Below, one piece after another: positions 25,294-36,200 of a DNA stretch of 64,000 nucleotides. The position numbers and the translations under genes were made by a program. The DNA is from Labyrinthula sp. Ha (Eukaryota > Sar > Bigyra > Labyrinthulida > Labyrinthulaceae), in NCBI GenBank assembly GCA_015227615.1, contig JAALGZ010000032.1:310001-374000 (forward strand). Direction: 5' to 3'. Numbering within the stretch: position 1 is the stretch's first letter; each line of letters starts with the position of its first letter. The notes under the pieces are model-generated. The model was not told the origin of the DNA and did not search any database. It saw only the letters and a list, made by a program, of their open reading frames with translations.

Positions 25294-25369
25294 AGTCAAT
25301 TAGACTGACTGAAAAGGCCATCCAATGACTGCTGTGAAGTAAATTGAATAAACACACAAACATAAGGAT

Positions 25370-28300
25370 ATGGAGTCTTTTCTTTCCTATATTCAGCCTA
25401 AGAAGTAAAATTTGTATATTATATTTATTTAGATGGGTTGTTGAATTTGTTTTACAGAAGTTTCTTGGTAGATTCGTCAGAGGAAGTATTTTACTAGAAC
25501 AAGTCGACTCGGATATTTCAAAGAAAAAGTTTGGACTTCAAGAAATTGATTTTGAGGAAGGTAGAATCAACAAATACTTTGAAAGTAAAAAGCTATTGAA
25601 CCAATTGTGTTTTAAATCTATTTCAGCAGGATCGGTTTATGTTCAGTTTGGTGAAGTTTACACAGAAGTCAAAGTGGATTTGTTACGAATTGCTGTCAAG
25701 GTTAAACCTATTGCTAGTGAAACTTGTGCTTCAGATATACTTCAAACATTAGAACAAGATTTAAATTCTTCATCTGAATCAGCAGATATCATATCAAGAA
25801 CACTTGAAGAATTAAAGGAGTTCATACGAAGTATTAGTAACAAATATATTTTTATTATAAACTCTATTAAAGTAGAAATAGATCTTTCTTCTATTAATAA
25901 TATAGCAGAAAAGAAAATATATCTGAAAATATCATCAATATTTTCAACTGGTGATACTGAAATTACTGTGAAGGGTATTCAAACTAAGATCAGTTCTGGG
26001 GAAGAATTAAATATATCAGAAATTCAAGTGCAATATAATAAACAAAATAAGACATCAAAAATAACTTTGAACTCACTAGAAGTGAAAAAAGTTGTTTATT
26101 TATATTTTGTTTTATCTGAATTATTTAAAGTATTTGGAAAAAATATTGGTGGAACAAACTCTGAAGTTGGTGAGGTAGAAACAGTTTATTTTGAGAGTGA
26201 AGAATACCAACAAACAGAAACAAAAGAAGTTTTACGAGCACTATCTGATTTTAGGATGGAAATACTTGGAGATATTAAAGATAGCAATACGAATAACTCT
26301 GGATGGGATATCAGTGTTGTAATAAATAACTCTGTATTTGATGTAGACCAAGGAATAAAATGCACAGTAGATGAAATATCATTATCCCTATTATTTGAAA
26401 CAGCAAAATTTTCTTCAAAAATTTTAAAAGAAATGAGAGTTGCTATGAAAAAGTTGAATATCATTGAACAAGAAACAGGAGCTCTTGTATTTACAGAAAC
26501 TGAGGATAAACTATTCTTGGCAAAATATGTTAAGAAAGATGGTGACACTGACCAAAGTGTTCTTGATATTAAAATGCCAACTTCTCAGTTAATAATATCT
26601 GAAAAAGTTGCAAACTCTTTAGAAGAAATATATAACACACAATTAATGACTCTTTTAAAATCTCAAACTCAAGAGTCTCCTGAAAACCGAAAAGGTTCAA
26701 TCTCCCTAAAACTAAGGCTCAAAGAAATTAACTTCTGTATCGCTTATTCCGGCTATTTTTGTACTGGGAAGTGTGAACTTGTCAAAGTGCAAGATAGTTT
26801 GTATTCTTTTTCGCAATGTAGATTATCTCTATGTACCGGTAATAAGTTGATAGAAGAGCTTACGTCAACTTCCACGCTTTTAGACGTTCGTGTTACTTTA
26901 AATTCAAATAGACCACAATTTTCCGTAAAAACTATGGAGACCACAGTTATAAACAGCCATTTTGAATCCTTACAAGAAAACTTCTCAAAGCAAGAGATAA
27001 GTGGTAAATGTGAGGATGATCAAAAAAAGACAAGTTATAAGGCTACTGACTTCTTATTTAACTTTAAAAAGTTTTCACTGAACCTTAAGTCGACAAAGAC
27101 TGTTCTAGAAGGTGTATCTTTAGCAAGTAGTGCAGAGGTTGATCATATCTTGTATTCTTTTTCTTTTCAAAGTCTAGATTTCTCCAGGAAAAATCATTTT
27201 TGTTTTTCAATCAAGCAGGAAAATGAAATTAATAAAGATTTGTTTCAACTCAAGAAATTTATTGAGAAGGAACCACTTCGGATCTATTTACTCTCAGATA
27301 GTGTAAGGTTGATCCTTTCAGAAGCTTGTCTCAACTCCAACACTTGGAAGAAAATACCTAAGATGGTTGCCTTAAATAGAAAAAATGCTGTTACTTTTGA
27401 GGACTTTGAAGTAAATTTAGATATTCAGTTGAATGAGGTAGATATTATCTCTGAGACTGCTGAAAAGGCTACAATATCTAAGCTTGAACTAACAGGAACA
27501 CCGTCCGATTCTTTGAGTTTTTCCACCGCCAAGTTCGAGTCAAAGGATATTCTTATACTTAACACTGTGCTTGAACTTAGTTTTGAAGGTGAAGAATTAG
27601 AATATGTTAACTTGAGTGTAGAAGATGCTGAGTTCAGGCTGAGGAAAAACCACTTGGATATTCTATCTAAGGTTAAGGTCAAAGAAAAAAAGCCTAAGAA
27701 ACCAAATAGAAAGGAAAGACCAAAGAAGGACTTGCTGAAAAATATCAAAGAAGATTTTTTTCTAAGCAACCAAGTTGAAGCCGCCAAAGTAGACTCAAAC
27801 GTGTTGGCTTACTTATCCTTTGAGGAGACTTCAACTCCCTTGTTCCATGATTTACGGTTTTATTGCGAGGAAAATGATATTATGTTGCTAGAACTTTTTC
27901 TGACCGAAGAGCAACATGATATCAGTTCTATTATCCTGAACTCTTTTATTGTTGTTGAAGTTTCTTCTGAACTGCATACAGTTGGTGCTAACATTTCAAA
28001 GGAGACTAAAATATGGAAATCCTTGCATGACAAGTCAAATATAGTTTGCCAGTTACAATCTGAAGAAGGCCAAGCATTTAATGTCACATACTTGGAACCC
28101 TTTGTGTCCATCCTGCTGGACCCAACGATGCCTGCTGTAGAGACTATAGAGTTTGCGCTTTCCAACTGGAATCAAGCACAAATAAATTATTTTTCTGCCT
28201 CAGAAAATGCTTCAAATGTCGTTTACGACTTTTCAGCCTTTAGAGCCTCAAAAAATAAAGTGACATTGTTATCCGGTCCGAAAATCTACAGTCAAGCTGA

Positions 28301-30026
28301 AAATATCAAGAATCGGGGTTTTAGCACTCTGATTCTTCCTTCATTTAGGTTTGATCACAGTTTTTCCTTGTTGGGATTCTTATTCTCTTCTATTGTTTTA
28401 CAAGGTGGTGATAGTAGTTTTGTTTTACTTACAGACCAAGTTCCTTCTCCTAATGAAGTTGAACTGTTAGAAAAGCATCTAAAATGTTTTCTCGAAGTCT
28501 GTTTAGAAGAAAGAGTTAAGATAGAGGTTGAAAAAGAGACTGAAGTTGGTGTTATACCAGGTACTGCAAAAGCAATATATAAACCTATGAAAAAGGGTGT
28601 AAAGAAACTGACTAAGAAAGTGAAAAAATATCTTGATGAGAGTGACAAAAATATAAGTGGGTTAGAAGAGGAACCAGTAGAAGTTTTTCAATCAGCCGCT
28701 TGGTATGAAGAAGACAGTTTTCTTGATTTGGCTTCTTTTGCAGAGGGTAGTGATGGAGAGGAAGAACCAGAACTATCTTTTTCAGCGGAAGATGAATCTT
28801 TTTCTGAAGAACCTGCTCTCTGTATTGAGAATAAAGAGAATCTTGACCTGTTTATTGAGGAAGTTGAGAAAGAAGTAGAAAAAGCTAATTTCGAGCTACT
28901 GAAACAAGAGGATGCGGTACGCCTTGCAGCTGACAACATTGATACTACAACAGAGCAAACAGCTTTTTGGTTTGACAAAGCTAAACTAATATCCTCTCCG
29001 ACAGCGAACGAAACACATGAAAATATCCATCCTATGCTTCGGCTAATCCTGCTTGAGCTTGGTATTGATTCTACCAAGTTTCAAAAATCTAACTTTCTTC
29101 CTCGTATTCAGATTAAACTAACTCGTGTCAAAGCAGCTTATGAAGTGTTTTCAATTGAACTTCTGGATTTATCTGCTGCTATTATTAGTGGTCCAGAAAA
29201 AAAAGATTTTGGTATTTATTTTGCACTGCAACGGTTTATTATGACACACACTGGTTTGGGTGAAACAACATCTTTAGTTCAACCATTGGATACAGGTGGA
29301 ATAATGTATCAAAATATTCCACATATACAACTTTGGGCGTTTTCAGATAAAGAAGATATTGATGCTAAGCTTTTTATTCTGCCGACAGAAATTAAAGCCA
29401 ACTTTTTAATATTTCGCGATTTTGATTCTTTATTAGACAGGGTTAGATCTGCGATACCGAAATCACAATCCGAGTCTCAAAAAGCAAACTTATACTTTTC
29501 AACCTTTGTTGTAGAGGCCTCTAATCTATTAGTTAGTTATGAGCCATTTACAGAAGAGTTTCAGCCACGATTAGAAATAGAAAACTTACATACTTGGATG
29601 GTACTTGAAGAGTTAAACTTGCTTATACCAAGGTTAGTCCTTAGAGAGGTATCTTCTTTTGAAGAATTAACATTTCTTTTGCAAAAGATTTATCGGGCAG
29701 AAATTTTAAAAAGAGAGATATACTCTGTAGCAAAGAACTTTTTACTGTCTAACACTCCCTTACCAAATACGGAAATAAGATTGCCTTTGTCTAAACCTGT
29801 TAAGAGATCAATGCGTAGAGCCTCGAGAACAGTAAAGTCAAAGTTAAGAAAACATAACAAAAAACTAAAACAACAAATAAAGAAACTTAGCAATCAAAAC
29901 CTTATTTCCCAAGCACTTGACTTTGATATTCCAGTGACAGAAATATATGAATCGGGAAGAACAAAAGTTAGTTCATTAACTTTCAAACTACAGACCAGAC
30001 TTAAACAGAAGTTAGATGTATTATGA
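25370..30026 (+). CDS. ATG2-like bridge lipid-transfer protein (autophagy), one 28-nt intron
   Basis: Proposed exons are 25370-25404 and 25433-30026, giving 1542 aa, near yeast Atg2 (about 1590). The long open frame itself has no ATG at its 5' end. Splicing instead yields MESFLSYIQPKKWVVEFVLQ, which runs directly into the chorein-type block KFLGRFV...LEQVDSDI, as in Atg2. Near the C-terminus a segment beginning LYFSTFVVEASNLLVSYEP, then LNLLIPRLVLREV and a basic tail, resembles the Atg2 C-terminal autophagy domain. A basic patch (PGTAKAIYKPMKKGVKK) is followed by an acidic stretch around residues 1100-1170. Atg2 moves phospholipids from the ER to the growing phagophore. Another VPS13/BLTP-type chorein protein is the alternative. 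The 3' end converges on the bZIP gene. Confidence 0.65.
25405..25432 (+). other. Proposed 28-nt intron in the ATG2-like gene
   Basis: It begins GTAAAA, ends ATTTATTTAG and is strongly AT-rich. Removing it joins an upstream ATG frame to the conserved N-terminal block. Left in, the frame has no ATG before the chorein domain and instead reads a hydrophobic stretch not typical of the family. No other gene here shows a convincing intron. Confidence 0.6.
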
Positions 30027-30173
30027 ATCCTTTCATGGAGATAGCATGTGTTAATTTAAAACATAAGATATATTTTTTCTCGAGAAGATAATATTTATTA
30101 ATTTAATATACAAATACTGCCTCTCAAAAACAACAGTCTTTCTATTCTCAACAAAACAACAACCACTGTTAGT

Positions 30174-31538
30174 TCACAAGAGAGGGTCAGAGGTGTGAAC
30201 AAGTTCCTTTAACTTTTTTTGTTTCCTGTATGCTCTAATTTGATTAAGAAGACTCATTGCATCCCAACTAATTAAGTACTCAGTTATTTTATCAGGTTGA
30301 TCAGGATCACCAAAAAACATATCTAAAACCACAGTAAACTTGACTGGAATGGGTTCACTTCCTTCATTTAGCATACCAACATAAAAACCTGCATCTTCCA
30401 CAAATGAAGTTATTTTATTTTCTTCTTCATATACCTTTAAACTAACTTCACTAGTTCTCATAGTATTTTTAGTAAAAGCTTTCATAACTTTTTCTTTATA
30501 ATGAATAATACCTTCAATACCTTTGTACTCCCCTCCATTGTTCAAATCTGTGAGTGTGACATTCTTGTGCATTATTTTCTTTAAAGTCTTTTCTTTTTCT
30601 CCTTCACTAGAATGAAACACATTTGCACATAATCTGGCAGCTGATTTTTGATAAGCTAGTTTCATACTTTTAAAGTCAGTGCTAGATATAAGAGCTTTTC
30701 TAATAGAAGGTTCAAACTTTTTTAACATAAGTGCCCAAAGATTATCTAAAATATCCTTACAAGCAGGATCCGTGTAAACCCATATGAAAAACTTAGCAAG
30801 CTGTTTAGCTGTCAAAACAGAGTTTAAGTGATATATTGAGTCAGCAGAAGGTTTGTTACTACACAAGTGTTGCCACATACTTTCAGTTCTTCTCTTTGTA
30901 TAAATAACTTCACACATTATTCTTTTTGCATGGACAGTTCGCAAACCTAATAGTTCCATTTGTTTGTCTGATAGTTGCAAATATTTCATTAAACCTTTAT
31001 CATTCTTCTTAAAGTCTTTTGTATTTGCTGTCATCAAAGCAAAATAGGAGGTTGTCAAAGGTACTGGAGCAACAAGTTTCTTCATATTATTTCCTAAGAA
31101 AGATATCGTTTTCTGTTTATCCCTTCCATGATCAACAAATTTTTCCAAGAATAGTTGAACAACTTTATCCACTTGAAGGTTGTTTTTATCTCCTGTTCTC
31201 TGTCCTTCTTTAAAGGAATTTTCTAAATCTGATACCACTTTATCAATACTCAACGTTTCTTCAGTACCCTCAAGCTTCTCCCAATTTCCCTTTCCATCTT
31301 TCAACTTTTTTCGCAGAGTTTCATTTTCTTGCTTCAATATTCTTATCTTCTCTGCTAAGTTTTCGGCTTGTTGTTTCTTCCTCTTTCTACAGTTTCTCAC
31401 AGCTAATCTATTTCTCTCCCTTTGTGTTATATACTTCTCATCCATCGTATGTTTCTTAATTTTAGGTATCCCATTAGAGATGTCTTCTTGTTTTACAAAA
31501 AACGGGTTAGGATTTTCGTTTGGATATCCGATATTCAT
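30174..31538 (-). CDS. bZIP transcription factor with C-terminal SnoaL-like domain
   Basis: A 454-aa protein. The basic region spans residues 39-55 (QRERNRLAVRNCRKRKK) with the N-x7-R spacing that contacts DNA. A short leucine zipper follows, with L61, L68 and L75, so dimers are expected. The middle (about 145-290) is helical and contains LTAKQLAKFFIWVYTDPAC, resembling a conserved stretch I associate with stramenopile bZIP proteins; this is from memory. The last 120 residues (VTLTDLNNGGEYKGIEGI..., LDMFFGD...KITEYLISWD) have the look of a SnoaL/NTF2-like fold, perhaps a ligand or dimerisation module. It is intact and single-exon. Its 3' end is 147 bp from that of the ATG2-like gene, and two TGACGT motifs lie upstream. 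Confidence 0.85.
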   Translation of the reverse strand: MNIGYPNENPNPFFVKQEDISNGIPKIKKHTMDEKYITQRERNRLAVRNCRKRKKQQAENLAEKIRILKQENETLRKKLKDGKGNWEKLEGTEETLSIDKVVSDLENSFKEGQRTGDKNNLQVDKVVQLFLEKFVDHGRDKQKTISFLGNNMKKLVAPVPLTTSYFALMTANTKDFKKNDKGLMKYLQLSDKQMELLGLRTVHAKRIMCEVIYTKRRTESMWQHLCSNKPSADSIYHLNSVLTAKQLAKFFIWVYTDPACKDILDNLWALMLKKFEPSIRKALISSTDFKSMKLAYQKSAARLCANVFHSSEGEKEKTLKKIMHKNVTLTDLNNGGEYKGIEGIIHYKEKVMKAFTKNTMRTSEVSLKVYEEENKITSFVEDAGFYVGMLNEGSEPIPVKFTVVLDMFFGDPDQPDKITEYLISWDAMSLLNQIRAYRKQKKLKELVHTSDPLL

Positions 31539-32089
31539 TCCTTCTTTTTACATTAGAATTCACTAAATTCGATTGGATGATTCTACCAATCAACAGAGTC
31601 AAACAAATTCTGTTCTCTTAATGACGTGTACAGTTTACTTTGTTTCCTATCATAACAGATAACTTAATGACGTATTTTGTATTTACACACTCTTTCTCCC
31701 GGTAGGAATCAGGAACTGAATATTTAAAAAAACTACTTGTAAATACTTTCAGTAGATATAACAAAAAACAATAAAATTTAATAATCACCGGTTGAGTCAA
31801 TCTAATTCTCAAAGCTTGGATAAGTTAAGTCTTAAGGCGACTGTTTGACACTAAGAATATTAAATTAGACGCTTTTCGCCCAGCAGCAATGAAACCCTTA
31901 TATGCCATAATTGAGAGTTTCTGCTTTGTCAAACTACAATCACTACAGTCAATTAAATTTGGTGGAAATAGCAACATTCAAGATAAATTCCTGTAATATA
32001 AAAACCAAATGAGAAAAAACACAAACGGAGTTAAGGAAAAGTTTTTCCTATTTGGGGCTTGTATAAGGACATGTAGCAAGTGAATGAGA
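31539..32089. promoter_or_regulatory. bZIP upstream region with two TGACGT motifs
   Basis: TGACGT occurs at 31622-31627 and 31668-31673, about 84 and 130 bp upstream of the bZIP start codon. This could allow autoregulation by the bZIP protein. The rest of the stretch shows no gene. Confidence 0.25.
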
Positions 32090-33205
32090 GGAATTATTGA
32101 CTGCATCAGATCTCTTGAACTATATCTGCGATGTTAGGGAGATATCTCCTGAGAGTTTAAAAGCAGCTGTTCTGGACACTTTGCGTTGGATAAGGTGATG
32201 CTTGCCAGAAGTTTTTCTTTTCGTTGAGACCATGGAGACGTCTATATTTGAGAACTCTCTAGCAATTGTATGTTGTGGTTGATCGTTATCTGTAGTGATG
32301 CGGTAACATAGTTGGTATAGTTTTTGGTAGCTCCAAGAGGGCGTCTGGATGTGGTATCCATGTAGAGGGAAAAGAAAGGAAGTGGAGGATGCTCAGAAGA
32401 GGTCGTTTCGTTCACGTAAGTATTCTTGGGCGTGTCTTTCATGCTACTGACTATTTTTACACTTGCTCTATTATACTTAGGTGGTTTGCTCAAGCACATC
32501 AGTTGTGATTAACGTGTAGAAGGATGTCTGTTCATTATCTTGTTCATTACTTTAACAAAAGTGATTAAGTATTTCTACGATATGTCATCTTGGAGCTCTG
32601 TTTCAGCGAAACTAGTTGATGTGAAGTAGCTTCTCTTATTCAGACATTCTGTTTTTTTGCTTCCAACTTTCTGTAGTACTGGAATATCTATATTGGAAGT
32701 AGAGGCACAGATCTCAACCAGTGTATGGAAACAAGTTTTGAACACGGTCAAGATTCACTGTTACAGATTTCGGTGAACAGGAATCTTCAGTCTGAGTGAT
32801 GGGGAAGTACCGATAGGTGCTCTGACATACATCTCTCGAGATAATCGTGTCCTTGTTTCCAAGAAATCCGGTGCCAAAAAAATCTTTCTAGAGGAGAAAA
32901 ATCCTCACACAGCTAGCATGCTAGATTCGCCACTAAACAAATATGTAGCCGAGGGCCTTGGGTACTGGATAGGTCCTCTATCTAGTGAATATGCCACAGT
33001 CCCTACTTAGAGCTGAGGTCACCTCATTGCAAAACCATTGCTAGCCAAAAAAAGTAGGATGATCCCTTTGTACATTTCAAAATGTGAGTTAGCGCCTAAA
33101 CGTCGGAAATTGCCTCGGCTGGACCAGTGACACCATATTAAGGTTCCCGAAATCAGAATTAGAATGAATGGTTCAAGAACCATACCTCTTGTCAACTCAC
33201 CCTAA
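32090..33205 (+). pseudogene. Possible decayed gene, unknown family
   Basis: A succession of protein-like plus-strand frames: 32093-32280 (DLLNYICDVREISPESLKAA), 32299-32508 (ending LRWFAQAHQL), about 32520-32803 with three stops, 32775-33009 (SDGEVPIGALTYISRDNRV) and 33023-33202. They change frame several times and contain TAA, TAG and TGA. I recognise no domain. The open minus-strand frame at 32242-32499 is probably a shadow. This is stronger than most fragments in the window, but chance is not excluded. Confidence 0.3.
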
Positions 33206-36200
33206 GTTAAACTCTCGTGAATGGAGGTACTGCGAATTCTGTAATACGACATGATCGTAGCTCAATTCTTAATTTTGATTCAGCTAATGAAAAGTACTTT
33301 TATTTTTTTTTTGGTTTTTCAAGGAAACTCATGGGTAGGTTCTTATCTTGTCAAATCCTGTCTGTTCTGTGATAGAACTGCTAAGACTGTAAGATGAGAT
33401 AATGTTGTGTAAACCCATAGTGTCATTGTGTATGTATATTGTGCATGATATTTAAATTTATAGAGCTTCAAGAATAATACAATTATGTAACGAGCTGTCA
33501 CTTTCTGATTGTGGAAACCCTCTCACGCCTTGTAATGAACAACCAGGGAGTTGGTATCATCCTAGATAACTAGTGAACTTACTCTGCACTAATGCAGGTG
33601 GTCTTCGTATTGCAAGAATTATGTACTTTCTTTCACTCACGTGAAGGGATTAGATCTTGATGATTCAAGGACTTCAGAAAACTAGTTTCTATAAGTTGAA
33701 AGTAAGAACCTCTGTTAGTCTTGTTGAAGATATGTCATTTTCTCAAAACCACTTACTAAGGTTGAAGGTGTAGCTTTCCTCATTATAGAAGAACATACGA
33801 CATTGGTTACAAACGCTAAAACTCGCGGCGATGGGATCCTGGGACCCACAGTTAAGTTCGGTAGTAAGTGTAAGCTTGTTATATTGCACTGCTACGACTA
33901 CACTTAAGCCACTGCCAGAAAACTTACTCAGGTCTTCTGACGCAGGCGAAGAAGACGATCAAGAACATGGACAAAAGGTGGCTACTGGTACGGGAGGGCG
34001 ACTATTATACCCAGTTTGGAAGAAAAAAAGAAGAAATGAATGACTATGGATTCTCAAAATGCTCAAACTCAAATTAAATATACTCTCGTAATCTTATTAA
34101 AAACTGTAACATGACCATCATGAATTACAAAAGCATAGCTGGTAACAAGAATGAAAGGAAAGCTTCTACGTATATGCATCAAGCATCAGGTAGACCCCTC
34201 ATAAAAAGATTATGTACTGGTAACAAATCCCTGTGACATAGGAGTTTTCAAGGTACGGGAGGTTGTCCCCAAAGTGTTCCATGGAAGAATTAGCTTCGAC
34301 CACAACACCTTGCAACTAAATGCTAATACGCGAATGATACACAAAAAAAACGACAGTAAAAAACATCTAGACATCTGAATAATCTAAAATAGCTCATAAC
34401 TGGGTATTATAATTGAAGTTGAAAAGACAATGATACCCATTACAAAGTAGAAGAAGCAACACAAGGCATCCAAGTAAGTAGAATCCTACAACCAAATTAT
34501 GATTAAAATCCACGAATACAATAAATTACACTAGAAGTGAGAATATTCTTACAACATACAAAAAATATTACAAGAAAAACATAATACCTGTGTATGATTT
34601 AATTTTGAAGAAAAGAAGGAACTTACTGCTGCCAAAAAGTCTTCTGTATGATAGGGCTGTAACACTTGGCTGGATCAGGTTGTTAAAAAGATTCAAAACT
34701 GTTTTATCACGAACAATATACCTACATGGTACCAACTAATACGCAACTTAAACCTACTTCCAAGAAGTTCAGGCAAATATTTCGAGACTGGGTTGGAACC
34801 AGAATTGAGACAAAAGAAAGCCTGAAAATATTTGCTGATTTTCTGGAACCCCTTCGGCAAACTTCGATGTCTAAATTCTAATATTTCAAATAGCAGAACG
34901 CAGTGTTACTGGAATCTCTTCTTGGAACGGAAATTTAGATCAGAAAAAAAATAAACCCGTTAAAAGAAGATGAGATGCTTGAAGACGTCAGGTCCATAGA
35001 AAAAGATGTCACATCTGGGCCTAATATGACTAGGGATGAAAGACAAGAAACCTTTCACAAGACTCAGAAAACAGCAACCAATAAAATCTAAGGGGGTGCC
35101 TAGGAATTGTAGATAGAAATCTGAGGCAGTTAAGCTAAATCTTGGCGGAAATACCAATCATATCCATAACCAAACGTATTCTGGAGGAGACTTGGTTGCC
35201 CTGGGTTATTAACCCTATTCAATCCAACTTAAAAGTTTCTAACTAAACCATAAATGAAATAATAAAATCAGAAAAAAGCTTTACAGACTACTGAACAACT
35301 TTTATTGGATAAACTTCATCTTGTTTGCAAAGATATACAAATGAATAAGGTGAATAAATAATATGTTAAAGATGGGGTAATATTAAACTCCTGTTCGTTA
35401 ATTTTCTAAAGTTTTTCGTACTATTTCCCGCAATTTATTGGAAGTTCGATATTGGATATAACGTCATTGAAAAAAAATAATCACGATGGTTCTACGATTA
35501 AGGAGGGGAAAAGACAAAGCAACGGAAGATTCTCAAAGAACCAGAGTAGTACAGCTTTGCAAAACAGTACTTCAGGAAGAGTCGTTATCAAACTCTTTGT
35601 TTATTTTACCCCTGCACCATGTTATGAAAGAATATACTTATTCTAATCAACCGGGACGCTTCTTTTCTTAACCCACCATCCTTTTTATTTATTTTTTTGA
35701 CGAATTTGAGGTTTTCTAAAGCAATATGTGGTTGTCAGAGGTTTTATCAACCAGCCGGGAAGCTCCTACATATCACCCTCCCTAAAAGTTAACATTGAAA
35801 AGGCGAAAATTCCGTTTACTGGTACTTGCTACACCTTTACTTCAACAATACTAGATACAAATATAAATATCATTCCAAAAAAATCTATTGTGATGCTTGC
35901 GATTGATATTTTAAGAATGATGCTTTTCTGAAGTAACACAGCGTAGGTTAGTATGACGGAACAGAAAATAAAAGAACAGTCCGCAGTTTGGGCTTCAAAT
36001 ATGACATCAAATACCATAAGCAAAAGATGGTGTTTAAATTTAAGCATAAACATAGTTTAATCAGCAAAAAAAACTGAAAATTCTTAGGTAATAAAATGAA
36101 CTGTCGTGGGTATAAGAATACCAACTGTTATCACAATAGTGACCGCAATTGATAAAAATTAAGGTTTTCATATCTTCTTCAATAGAAAAAAATAGGATTT

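Larger units (their letters stand above)
18211..25369. other. Gene-poor region of about 7 kb
   Basis: No complete gene recognised. Plus-strand frame fragments at 18768-19001, 19003-19203 and about 19205-19712 follow one another in three different frames with a few stops, so they may be one decayed gene. Their low stop density is only mildly unusual for AT-rich DNA. A (TA)n run lies at 21112-21129. ACGTCA-type motifs near 25063 and 25288 precede the ATG2-like gene. Confidence 0.4.

Noticed and set aside
25344-25369. Start of the ATG2-like frame at 25344
   Set aside because: That codon is TTG, not ATG; the spliced ATG start at 25370 gives a family-like N-terminus.
26186-29893. Numerous minus-strand frames of 60-129 codons inside the ATG2-like gene
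   Set aside because: They are Ser/Phe/Leu-rich complements of a Lys/Glu-rich coding strand and have no motifs.
32242-32499. Minus-strand 85-codon frame considered as a Copia-type integrase relic
   Set aside because: No zinc-finger or DDE motif, and the plus strand of the same stretch reads more like protein.
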